Of a DNA stretch of 64,000 nucleotides, positions 35,301 to 48,100 are shown one piece after another; position 1 is the stretch's first letter, and each line of letters opens with the position of its first letter. Under the pieces are notes generated by a model that had not been told where the DNA came from, did not search any database, and was given only the letters and a program-made list of their open reading frames with translations. The stretch is from Ischnura elegans (Eukaryota; Arthropoda; Insecta; Odonata; Coenagrionidae), in assembly GCF_921293095.1 (NCBI RefSeq), contig NC_060247.1, positions 115,649,111 through 115,713,110 of the forward strand. Reading direction: 5' to 3'. A program made the position numbers and the translations under genes.

Positions 35301-38300
35301 TCTAAAGGAGTCGAGGCTATAGAGTACGTGCGTCATAACTTGACTACTGTTGCCGGAGCAGACAATGCTCTGAATCTCCACGCAAAGCTGAGCGTAAAAA
35401 TACTTGATCTCGGCACGAAAAATAGAAAGCAGACGACATTAGACATACTTTTAAAGTAAATTCAACTGTATAATGGGTCATTCCATGTCAGTTCATCCAG
35501 GCATGACACCCACCGACTCGGATTTTGATAATACTCGGCAATTTTCATCCTTCCATGTAGGAATGAAACAGTGTAAAATATATCTTGGCTATCTCTATTA
35601 GTTTTATTTTCACGACCATTTGAAGTTTGGGTGAAACTGCAGTTTTTCAATGAATGCGGTCTCCAGAGGCACTTGTACCTCCAGAGGAAAATAATTTGTC
35701 TCAGCCATAGTTTCCATCCGATTCTCATGAAATTTTGCAGGGTTACTAGAGAAGTCATGAGGATTCCAAAAACTAATTGAAAAATATCCTAAGGGATACT
35801 GGAAATTCTCTAAACTCATGTGTTTCATAAGATTTTAGAAAATTTTGCTCCAAAAACATGGTTCTATAAAACATCAAATTTTGACCAGAGGCAATATCTG
35901 AATCAAGCTAAATTATTTTTTCTAATATTCCTTAAGGTATAACCCACCACCTGTAAAAATAAAATTCATGGCTTTTTGCTTGCTTTGTTGTTAAAAAAAA
36001 TTTTATGTAAAAAAAAATCCCTTTTCACGACTCTGGTAGTCGGTGTTGGGTCATCCTTCAAGTGTGATGAAATGCTTGTGTTAACTGTATTGTATATCTA
36101 AGCAAATATTTACAACATGAATCTAGTACATAGTAAGTTCAAAAATTAAAACATTTTTTATGTGCAGGTTGTTTTTCTCCCGATAAGAAAAATATATTTT
36201 TGAAATAGAATATTTTAGGGAATTCATGGCACTTACCCATCATTGCTGGGGATAACTTGATTGTTGCTTGATAAAACACATCAAAATACAGGATACATGT
36301 CAATACAAGTTAACTTTATCCATTTTGTATTGACAAAAAACTTCACAAATGTGTTTAACTTCATTAATGTTGCACAACTTATAAATCAACAATCACAATA
36401 TCTAGTCACTTTTGTCTGTGCATCAGTTTGTGGTTAATTAGCATAGTATCCAAGGTCTTCACTGAGGCCTATCTCTGAGAAAGCTAATATTTCAGTTGAC
36501 ACTAGAGTTACATATTTTTCCCAGTAGTGGTAATTCCAAGTTTTCCTTTTAAATCCAACAGCCGTTGGTTCACACGTTCAATGTCTTTCTCCGAGAAGTA
36601 ATACATTCGTCCTGAGCCTCTTGTAGTAGGGGTTTCCACATTACAAATGACATTATTTACAGGAACATGGCAAATATCTTCTTTCTCATTTGGCCAGTAA
36701 AATGATCTTGCTGGCCCATAAGGATGCAAGAATTTCACTTTTATATCACATTGATCAACATCCTTTGACATAACTAGCCCAAAAAACCAGTGATTGTCAT
36801 ACAAGCAGGCCACAAAAGAATTAGTACAAATTTTTGTCATAATTTCTTCCCAACTTGGTTTTATCAAGAAATTGTGGACAGAACTGTACGTGGTATCAAA
36901 GCTAATTTTTTTTGTCGCAATAATGTTATTTGAAATTGGTATAAAAGAATGGTAGCTACGAGTACCTGGGATTGTTTTTGCATGGCTCCAGCGAGTTTCT
37001 AATTGTTGCCGAATCATTGACAATTGTTCTTTTTTTAAAACATAAAATGAAATTTTATCCGCTTTGTACTTGCAGAACTCAAACACCTTTTCAATGGAAG
37101 TCATTGTGTTACCTAGATCCCGCTGAAGGCTTTCTCTTGTAAGAATGCGCTTAACTGTTCCGCCTATCCCATCACATGGAGATTTCCCATGACTAGTTGC
37201 AAAAAATGACCAAGAAGCATGCAAGTCAAAGTCCAAGTGATGATGGCACAGGTTTATAAAGTTTTTACAGTTCTTATATTGACCAGCACAACCATCACTG
37301 AAATATTGCACTTTCTTTACTTCAGGGAACTTTTCCTTTAAAAACTGAGTGACTATTTTTTGCGTTTCAAATACAAAAGCCACATCATGTTCTAGATCGT
37401 CAGAAAATACACACAAACTTGACACACAGAGATCTTTCTGCAGCTGTCCACGAGTATAAATTACTACTGGATGTAGGGAACAACCATCCTGATTCCAGTG
37501 ATGACCCTGAACCTCATCTTGTACCACATAATGGTAGTTTTCACTGAAATCCAGCAAAACAATGGCTTCATCTGGCTGTAGGTTATTTTTTAGTTCTTTT
37601 AGGTATCTCGCCTGGGATTTGGTTATGAAGGAATGTGGGAGAAGTTTTTCCAGATTGTTCACCAGACTGTTGATGTATTCATCCAGAGTCACTGTTAACC
37701 TAATTTGTTGGGCCCGATCTGTTGTCACCCATGCACTGTATGTCACTTCATCTTCAGGGTCCCATTCCTCAAATTTACTTTTCAGATGTTCCTTCAGTCG
37801 TTTGTCAGACATACATTCTGAACAGTGCCGTAACATGCAATCCCTGCTATCTTTGGAACATACCAGGTAATCAAATAGGTCATTGTAGGTCTCCTCTATT
37901 GAGCATGCGTGGAGAAGAAGTGATGCATTCTGATGGATAGCACAGACACATACAGAATGGGTTCCAGAGGAGCCTGCCAACACGCACCATTTAGGTCGCA
38001 ACAGACAGAATTTTGAAAACCCTATTTTTACATGTGGGAATTCAAATTTAAAAGCTGCATACAGCTCATTTAGGTTACTTAGAAGTAACCTCTTTTGCTG
38101 GTGGACATTTTTGGACACACTCACCTTGTCTTTCATTCCTGGCATAAGGCGTGAATACTCGTCGTTTTGGTAAAATGACTGAACTAAGTCCACTGCAGTT
38201 TGTTCTATGTTTTTGCCCCTCCTTGGATCTGGTATGGCTATGATGCCTTTCATTTTTAGAAGTTCCCTAGCTTGCCGAATTGTATATTCACTCACATTAA

Positions 38301-41300
38301 ATTCGGTGGCTACTTTTTTCCTACTCCACGAAGTCGGAGCTAGTGTTAGTAGCTGAATAATCTCTCGCCGGCTGCCTGCTGTCACCAGTTTTTCTTTTAG
38401 CAACCCAACTAGCACATCCATATCACTCGCTTTAACAAGAACTTCTGAATCATGCTCTGGAAGGAATTCTTTATCAAATACTTTGCAAACCTTTTTGTTC
38501 AAAGTAGAAGTTGCAACTTTCAGTTTCCTTTTTGCATACATAGATTTGCTGTGGGATGCAACTGCATGGAGTTTTAAAGGAGACACGCCCATTTCCTTGA
38601 AGGATGAATTTATTTCCTCCAGTGCTTTTTCTTTCCCCGAAGCTTTGTCAAAATCTACAACAGTATCATCACTGCCAGCAAGGGGGATTACCTCTTCAAT
38701 GCCACAGTTTTCTTCAATATGGTGTGTGTATTTATCCACTTTTTCTCTACATGAATTACAAATTTTTTGTCCCGGAATTGCTTTAATAGCTTCTGGTATG
38801 CTATTTATCTTGAATGCAAATGCTGCTGTTAATGTTCGTAGAGATTTACAAATTTTTTTCCTATGACATCTAAATGGATCACAGCAAGTAATTTGATATG
38901 TTTTATATTTTTTTAAGAAGTAGGTTTTATGGTGCTCACAGATACTCAAAAGAAGTCCAGAACTTATGCCACTCCTGAGTTCAATCATTTGTCTTTCCAA
39001 TGCACTTAATTCTTTAAATTTTAGGATATTCAATAACTGAGTGTAGCTAGTTTTATGGCACTCTGTACCACTATGTTCTCCTACACTGCAGTTACCAAGC
39101 TCTTGATACTGGGCCATTATAAAGGCATCAGCCTAAATAATAAATAAAATATGAAAGTGACAAATGATTGTTAACTGAGATAGAAAGAACAAATTTTGTC
39201 AAAATATTTTCCTTAAGGTTTACATACCTGCTTTCTAGAGATGGACACAAATATTAACCACAAAACTTATTGAAAAAAAACTTGATGCTCACTCTTCCAA
39301 AGTTGGAGGGCAACTGGGGTAGTAAAAGGGCAAACAATACCCACCTCCTGAGAGAAAAACTACTTTGTATAAATGGTAAAAGTGGCAGGGCTTCCTCAGG
39401 TCATTTCCACTTTCTGTTCAATGAACCCAGTTCAGGTCTAAAAGATGTGGTTACATTGTTACCATATTTCAATGTAATCTGATATTTTTCTCAGCTCCAC
39501 TATGAAGTTAAAAAGTATCATTTCTTCAAAGAAGATACTGTACAAGTTAATGTCTAGCCCTCATTTGAGAAAAGGCTGGTCAAGGTTAGACAATGTATCT
39601 TCTAACATTTTTTTCTATAAGTTGTGCAACATTAATGAAGTTAAACACATTTGTGAAGTTTTTTGTCAATACAAAATGGATAAAGTTAACTTGTATTGAC
39701 ATGTATCCTGTATTTTGATGTGTTTTATCAAGCAACAATCAAGTTATCCCCAGCAATGATGGGTAAGTGCCATGAATTCCCTAAAATATTCTATTTCAAA
39801 AATATATTTTTCTTATCGGGAGAAAAACAACCTGCACATAAAAAATGTTTTAATTTTTGAACTTACTATGTACTAGATTCATGTTGTAAATATTTGCTTA
39901 GATATACAATACAGTTAACACAAGCATTTCATCACACTTGAAGGATGACCCAACACCGACTACCAGAGTCGTGAAAAGGGATTTTTTTTTACATAAAATT
40001 TTTTTTAACAACAAAGCAAGCAAAAAGCCATGAATTTTATTTTTACAGGTGGTGGGTTATACCTTAAGGAATATTAGAAAAAATAATTTAGCTTGATTCA
40101 GATATTGCCTCTGGTCAAAATTTGATGTTTTATAGAACCATGTTTTTGGAGCAAAATTTTCTAAAATCTTATGAAACACATGAGTTTAGAGAATTTCCAG
40201 TATCCCTTAGGATATTTTTCAATTAGTTTTTGGAATCCTCATGACTTCTCTAGTAACCCTGCAAAATTTCATGAGAATCGGATGGAAACTATGGCTGAGA
40301 CAAATTATTTCCCTCTGGAGGTACAAGTGCCTCTGGAGACCGCATTCATTGAAAAACTGCAGTTTCACCCAAACTTCAAATGGTCGTGAAAATAAAACTA
40401 TTAGAGATAGCCAAGAAATATTTTACACTCTTTCATTCCTACATGGAAGGATGAAAATTGCCAAGTATTATCAAAATCCGAGTCGGTGGGTGTCATGCCT
40501 GGATGAACTGACATGGAATGACCCTAATATAAAAATCTTCTTGTAATGATGGTGTAATCTAATAATCTTGTGTGTTATTAATCGATATATCGATCAGTAT
40601 AACAATTGATTTAGTTACATTCCAGAAGCGAAAGTGTACGGCTGTTGCCGTAATTTAAGGTCAATGAAATTTTGCCCAATTTTTATGATTTTTAAAAACA
40701 ACCAATTGACGATATGTGCTCAGGGTTGTCATTATGTTCTTCGAGTACGCAGTGAGAAAGAAGAAATGACTTAGCTTCACTTGTCCTCTTTCTATAAATA
40801 TATTTATGGATAAATCACGGGAGATCAACGCTGTTTTCATGTAATTGGCTTCGGGAAATCTATCAAGCATTATGACTTTTATTCACATGGTATTGTTTTT
40901 CAATGTAGTGCTCATTTTCTTGATTTTAAATGTGTAAAGAGTTCGGGAAGGCGATCCTACGAGAACTACCAATAGTAATTATAATTATGGCGACTTTTCC
41001 ACAGATTGCAATTACCCCAACTGCTATTACTTACTTTCCTCTTTGATACGTTTTCCTGGTTAGTACATTCATTTTTTGTGGGCCCTTCAGAAACGTACTA
41101 AACAAGTTCTACAGTATATACAAAATTGAAATTATTTGCCAGGTTGAAATTATGAGAGCTGGTCAGATGAGTTTGATAATATGGTTCTTAGGTCAGAAAC
41201 TCTTGACTTAAGCTTAGACTTCTAGATTCTGTACCTCTTATACTTACTTAGTTGTATGATGCCGGCCATTTGTGGAGTTATGTTTGCTTTATGCTCCAAG

Positions 41301-42162
41301 AAATTCGAGTGCAGTACTGTGCTGCCAGTCCATACTGTGCAATGTAATCGGCTTCAATGCTCGTTGCAGATTTTTTTGAGTGCACCATATGCTCAGCACT
41401 CATATATTCAGTCAATAAGTTTTTCTTGCCTCAGAACCCAAAATGCTCAGCATCAACCTGTGTAAAATAATCACACCTAAGCTACAAAATTTTCATACCA
41501 TGAAGATTATTGTAAAGGATTTTGCTAGTGTGAATGTGACATGCTCACTCTGCACTTGGTCTTCCTTCTCCACTCCAGTACCAGCAGGCCATGCAGGGAG
41601 GGATGCAGCCACAGCAGCCAGTGCCAGCTGCCTTGCCTGCCACTCCGTCGGGGGGGCAGGGTGCGTCAGGGTACAATCCCTCCATCCAGCCCCCCCTCCC
41701 TCCCCTACCACCCCCTTCCGACACCAAGTCTGCGAATCCTCCGCTCCCCTCGGAGCCCCCACTCCCCCCTCCCTCTGCCCCGTCCTCCCAGCCCCCCCTT
41801 CCCTCCTCGGGCCCGCCTCCCCCCTCGGCTGCCTCTTCCTCTGGGCCTCCAACAGGTGGGGGCGGACCCCCTCCCTCATCCTCCCAGCCACCCCCTCCCC
41901 CCAGCCAGGCTCCTATGCCTCCCCAGATGCAGCACCACCCCCCACCCCTATTGGGGGCACCTCACCAGCAGCCCCCACCCCCACCGCCTCCGAGTGGTGC
42001 AATGCACCACCTCCATCAGGGCTACCCTCCCCCCCACGGTGGGCAACAGCAGGGTGGGCCGCCCATTTATCCACCCCACAATTCATACTATGGGGGAGCT
42101 GGGTCACACCCTTACGATGGCTCGTCTGATCCCTCATCTGGGCCGGGGTACTACCAGTCTCA

Positions 42163-42195
<33 letters not shown>

Positions 42196-45100
42196 GCCAC
42201 CACACCATCGCAACATGGGCGGTGATGGGGGAGGATATGGAGGACCACATCAGTATTCTTCGTCCGCTCCTTATGGGGGTGGAGATGGGTACGAGGGCGG
42301 GTATGGGGGCAGGAAGAGGCCAATGGGAGGGGGCCCTCCATTTGGCCCTGGAGGAGGCCCTCCCCATGGGGATAAGAAGATGAGGATGGACATTCCGCCT
42401 CCTTCGATGGACAAGAGATATGGAGGGGAGGATGAGCTACAGCAGCCCCCTCATGATGCCGGATGGGGAGGACATTGGGGTGGAGATGAAGGGGGAGGGC
42501 GGCCAGACGCGGACAAGCAGCAGCCGCACATGGACACCTCAAAGCCTCCGCCATCATCTGCTGCGAAGGTGAGAGAGAATCTTGAAATACTGCTGGTTGA
42601 CTGATTTCTACTGAAGGTCACTCTTGTTGAAAGTTATCGGGTATTAGGGGTATTAGCAAAATAACAAAAAAAAAATATCTTTGCTGTAAAGTTCAAACAG
42701 TATTTCTTCCCCATCCTGCTTCTATCTCCCATATTTGTGCATACTGTACCCAGAATTTCATTGAGATTGAGTTCCAGTACTGTTAAAATTCTTTTTTATT
42801 TTACCCAATTTATTTTATGGTTATATTATTTAGCTGCACTTTTTATTTATTACTTTTTTCTTGTGCATTATTGAGTATTCCGTAATGTACGTACTTTCAT
42901 AGTTAGGGCTCATCTCGGGTGGCCCTAACTATGAAAGTATAATTTTTTTTTCGATGATGTAGTGATGTATGTATTTGTTTTCATTGAAGCCCAAAGAAGC
43001 GGCTCCGGAAGAGGAACTCTCCGAAGCAGAGAAGTCATTTGATGCCCAGTTTGAGCAGTGGGAAGCCCAGTTCATGAGGTGGAAGGAGCAGAACAAGAAC
43101 CACTCAGATAAGGTTAGTCTCATTTTTAACATATTTTCTTTACACTTTTGTTCTAATGTTCATCTTCACTTAGGTGTATACTACCCTGCAAGCCACCTCA
43201 ACAGCTTAGTGGTGGAAGGTGTTAGGACGCAGGTGGATTATGGGGGACGACAGGCTGCCCCCCTTAATTTCTGGAAAAATTGTGACAGTGGAAATCTTAA
43301 CAAGTTTTTATTTCATCAGCTTAACAAATAATGTTTCAAACTAATTGATGAATATCCAAATATACTTGTCTACACATATTAGACATAGAGAATTTTTAGA
43401 GCCCAATTATTTCCTCCATGCTTTGATTGTTTGTTAGCTTAATGCTCAACATCAATTTTTTTATACTATGTGAATACTCTTCTGTTGCCTTTTTGTCAGA
43501 ATCAATACCGGGAGTATGAAGCAAAGTGGGAAAGCTGGCGGGAGCAATTGTTGCAACGTCGGGAGCAAATGAAGAAAAAGCGGGAGAATGGGAAAAGTTC
43601 TTCGAGTGATCGTTCCAGTGTTTCTTCCCTTTCCAAAGCACCTCCTCCTCTTCCCGAGGTGAGTTTCTCACTCATGAGTAAGGAACCCAGTGATCTGAGA
43701 ACATTATCAATGTTCAATCCTGAAAAAAGGATCATTTTTTTCCTGCTGTATAATTAGGTTTTTCAGTGATGCAACCTGCACATTTATTTCCATCATTCAA
43801 GTTTATTTATTTATTTATTTATTTATTTCCATTGCCCCATAAACAGCACATTTACAGCCTTTACAATGGGGTATTAACAATTAACAATGAAGGACAGCCA
43901 CAAACGCCCATGCCCTGGATAAGGGTAACTTACCCAGGCGGGACTCGAACCCGCGACCTTCAGTTTGGTAGTCGAGGACTTTACCCCGCTGCCACCAAGG
44001 CTGGCGTTGCATGTTTTTGTAGAACTGACATTTTTCATTAAGTATTTCAGTGAGAGGATTGCTGGTCAGTATTTACACAAAATTTAGCATGTCTATTTTA
44101 TGCATTTTCCTGACTAATTTCTTATAATTTTATTGCTTTCATAGAGTATTGGTTGAAAGATAGCTCATAATTGTCAGCAAATATTCGACCAAAATCATTT
44201 AGATTATCGAAGCTGAATTTTAACTACATTACCTGGATGGATAAACATAATCAACCATTGAACAATATACGGTTGAAAGCATTTTACCATAGTGTATTGT
44301 GCATTAGTTGAGTGGTTAATATTGGACCAAAACTGCATGAAATAAGAATAAAATTTTAGCAGGGATATGGCAAATGATAAAATTGGTCGCACTGGTGAGT
44401 GATATAATCTGAGTCATTAGTTAGAGACATTCAATGATAAATCAGACATCATTTTTTGTTATTACATTAAGTAAATAAAATAGAGATGGTGAATTGGATG
44501 GATGAGGCAGATCTTTGTGGAGATCCATTATGAGATATGAAGTGAAACACTTTGCACTTTCCACATGAAAATTTATTAAACTACAGTCGACATGTTTTGC
44601 TGCACTGCAGCATTATCAAGACTATACCAAGAAATTAACCACACCAATATAAATACAAAAATGCACACTGGCCAATATTTGAGAAATTGGGGGTAGAAGG
44701 TGGGGTGGAAAGGAGGGTTGGGAATTTTAAACTGGCCATTGGTCTGGGGTGAGGTAGGGAAGGGGGATGGTGACTACTTTCAGGTGCTCAGAAGGTTTTT
44801 CCCCCCATTAGCTGAGGGAGGTCAAGGATCGGAGAATGGAAGGGAATAACATGGTCATTATTAATAACATCTTTCCTTCTAATGGCAGAAACGATGTACA
44901 AACGATGTAGTGGGATGCATCAGCGGTCACTGAACATTACACCGCTAGCCCTGGGCATGAAATAATGAATAACTCTACACGGGTATTGGCAAAGATGGAA
45001 GAATATCATCCGCATCTTATACGTGAATGCGTCAAGATAGCGAAAAGGCCAACAACTTCAATAGGGAGGATGGATATAACCTCAGCCGCATATGGAGAGG

Positions 45101-48100
45101 GTTCCTGGCCCAATCTAATGACCAACGGCTATCGACTTCCGTGAAAATTCAAATCGGGTCAACAATGGGTTAGTGAAACTTATATAAGCTCGGGATGAAA
45201 ACAGTTTCCCTCCCATTCTCCTGAAAACTCTCCCAGTATGAGGAGTGAAACGTCGAGCAGATAATGTTACCTACGCAGCATTTCCCGAAAGCAACCACCA
45301 ACATTTCAGCACATAGGTTACCATCCATAGTGTAGACACGCCAAGTTTTGTATCTTTAACTTCTCTTTTCGTAAAATGGCATCAGCCTCAAAATGAAGAA
45401 AAATGGTAAATTTGCCGTAGCGGTGGGAGGAAGTTGGTTGTGACTCTCCAGTGGGTCACATCACTACGGTTGTGTTGTGTTGTATACTTTGTGCGAACAG
45501 AATTCGGTGACGTGCTCAGTTACATCTTGTTTTGCTCTTGTTTTTAACCTTTATTGCCATTCCCATGATAATGATCTCTGAATAATGTCTCTTTGTGACA
45601 TGAAGAAGAGCCCAGAGAGTCGGGAGGGGCCGAGACCTGGGGACAAGTGGTGGAGCCGGGAGGGAGGGGGAAGGGACCAGAGGGGCAGAGACGAGAGGGA
45701 GCAGCACCAGAGGGCGCATGGAGGCGAGGGTAGGGGGATGGAGGGGGGAGAGGCCAGTGGCGGCCAGAGGTTTGACGGAAGGTGGCCCCCTGAAAAACCT
45801 TCCTTTGAGGAGCCGATGGGCCCAATTGTGGGTCCTACAAAGGCGGATGCAGAAGCTGGTGAGAAAGCGGGGGAGGAAGATGAAGTGGTGGAAGTTCCGG
45901 CCGAGGGAGCGTCAAAGGACAAAAATGGGAATGTGGCCCCCTTGGATACTGGTGCATTGGGGCTGGCTGGGCATGGTGGTGCTGGGAAAGGGATTCCAGG
46001 ACTAGATTTGGTGACGGGGAAAACAATGGGTGCTGCCGAAGATGAAGGTGAGACCAAGAGTGAGTTTATGGCAAGAGAGCCAGAGGACAAGAACTGGCCT
46101 CCACCGAAAAAAGATGGAGAGTCTCACCAAGAAGCATGGTTTAAACGGAATTGGAACACGGGTGAAGGTGGTCAAAGGCGAGAAGAGCAAGGGAGGGGGG
46201 GTGGTCCCCCAATGAAGAAGCCTCTTCTCCCATTGGCTGGCGAGGAGGAGATGTGGAAAGAGCAGCGCAGGGGACCGTTTGGACTGCTGGAGAAGCCACC
46301 TCATCCCCCCAGGGACAGGATGGAAGAAGGAGAGGAGCCTTGGGGACGTGGTGGTGGGGGAGACATGTACAGGGGAGGAGAGATGGGGCCTGGTGGCCCG
46401 CCAATGGAGGAGAGAATGCCTGATGGGAGAGGGCCCATGGATGAGAGAATGGATGATGGGAAGCCATGGAACAATCAGCAGAGGGGACCCCCTCGCGGTA
46501 TGATGGGGCCTCCAGATGGGAGGATGATGGGTGGACGGCCGTTTGGTGGTGGTAGAGAAGGAGAAGGCAAGCAGCCGTGGCAGTTGGGACCTTCGGATCC
46601 ATTTGGTGGTCCTCCGGGCCCTGGCATGCACCAGCAGCACCCGGGAATGAGGTCGATGGACTGTGACATGCGAAACGAGCCCCCCCCTCCATCCCAGAAC
46701 TGGCAGGGTAGGGGTGGGAATGGACCAGACATGTTTGGCCCCCCACCCGAGATGATGGGAGGTGGCAGGGGCGAGGGGGAGGCAGACTTTGGCAAGCCGT
46801 GGCAACAGCAGCAGCAGCCACCGCCTCCGCCAAGAGGAGGTGGGCAGGACATGTACGGTCAGCCCGAGTTGAGGCAAGAAGGGGGAGGTAGACCACCTCT
46901 GCTGGACACGGATGCTAGGGATGCCCTCAGTAAGCCGTGGCCGAACCGTGGGCCCCCAGATGCTTTTGGGCCTGGAATGAGGTCAGCCGAAGGAGAAAGG
47001 GGTCCGCAGCCTAACTTGAAGCCAGGAATGCAGGTAAGTCTGTCCATTTTATCTGAAGACTTTGCAGGGCCCAGCTTGGCAAATGGATGTGACCAATGAC
47101 TATATTTACCATGGTTACTGCAAAGGCATTGTAAATGGAAAGGAGTAACTTTTTTACATCATTACTTTGCCAATTTTCGTCACCAGTGTGCTTAAAATGT
47201 GCTAATTGCACTCACTTCCTTTCAGACATGAAACAATAGAAATGACGAAACTTTTTTTAGCAGCAATTTTTGGATTCTTACAATTATAGCAAATTTCTGT
47301 GTTTGGTTATGCATTTCCACAGGGAGCATGGTAGGCTAGTGGGTAGTAGTTATTCTGGTACTTGTGACCATATATGCTCTTGGGTCTTGCTATGTTCTTG
47401 GTGGAATGACTTCTGGCTATCGTTCTTTAGTAAAAATTCATTGCAGGAAAAACAAAGATTTATTCTATGCCCATTTTCTCTTTAGAAATGTATTTTTTAG
47501 TCAGAAAATTTCACTGAACTGTAGCATCACAAGTGATTATGCAGTATAGTTGATGCTCAAGTGCAGTGAAAGATGTTTCTTCATTAATTATATCTAGGGA
47601 CATGCAAAAGGTGGGGTTATTTTTTAGCAAAAGTGGTGTTATATTTTTACAAAAGCGATGTTATTTTGCCCTGAAATCGGTGTTATTTTTACGGCAAAAT
47701 AATTGTTGTTGATTGAAAGCCATCCTTCCATTGGTGCACCCATTGCCCTATATCTAGGATATTATTGACCGGTAATAATTTAAGCAATAATATACGTGGA
47801 ATATTGACTGAATTCACCTATTTTATGTATTTTATCCTTTGCATATCCATATATCCAGCTTACATAAAGATAAATTACTTTTAAATGTTTGTAAATTCAA
47901 ATGAAATATTGCTATTGTGATCAAGTTGTCATCTTTTACATTTGTTCTCTTATCTGTTAACACAGTGCTGTAGCAGGAAAGAAATCTTTTCAGTCCATGT
48001 TTGCAGAAAGAACCCAAATTGCTTAAAGGCACTTAGATGCTAATGATGCCTCAGACATTTGAGCTCCTGGGTTACTTTAATTATATCCACTGAACCCTGG

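Larger units (their letters stand above)
35475..40524 (-). mobile_element. Young, apparently intact 5,050-bp DNA transposon with 909-bp terminal inverted repeats
   Basis: Two 909-bp inverted repeats flank one uninterrupted 869-codon ORF on the minus strand. A 4-bp duplication TAAT (35471-35474 and 40525-40528) marks the target. Near-identical arms and an open ORF indicate a recent insertion. A 4-bp duplication and a DDE/D-type ORF with these motifs suggest a Sola-like superfamily, but I cannot confirm it. The site is inside the Tigger remnant, in an intron of the YLPM1-like gene. Confidence 0.9.
34541..41118 (+). mobile_element. Tigger/pogo-like DNA transposon remnant (split by a later insertion)
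   Basis: The left end (GGCGGAACTTGGTTAGTAC at 34548) and the complement of the right end (GTACTAAACAAGTTC at 41093) are inverted repeats with TA at the edges. Subterminal TTAGTACATTC blocks also recur on both sides. The only coding remnant is the transposase C-terminus. The catalytic core has been deleted. About 1.5 kb belongs to this element. The remaining 5 kb (35475-40528) is a younger transposon inserted just after the transposase stop codon. The host position is the YLPM1-like intron 34359-41578. Confidence 0.65.

Noticed and set aside
35610-35828. Identical 72-codon ORFs in both transposon arms (also 40171-40389) as a duplicated gene
   Set aside because: They are by-products of the inverted repeat. 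The arms are non-coding ends of the element.
36508-39117. The 869-codon ORF as a domesticated host gene
   Set aside because: It sits exactly between intact 909-bp inverted repeats with a target duplication, so a resident transposon gene is the simpler reading.
41541-42383. 280-codon and other long alternative-frame ORFs over the Pro-rich exon
   Set aside because: They are shadows of a low-complexity GC-rich coding exon. The frame with matching splice phases is 41579-42568.
43930-44000. A tRNA gene (minus strand) suggested by the B box
   Set aside because: No complete cloverleaf can be drawn, and the tRNA-like head continues into a SINE body with a TAAA tail.
45551-46877. Long minus-strand ORFs opposite the 476-codon Gly/Pro-rich exon
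   Set aside because: These are antisense shadows caused by biased codon use. Only the plus strand has compatible acceptor and donor sites.
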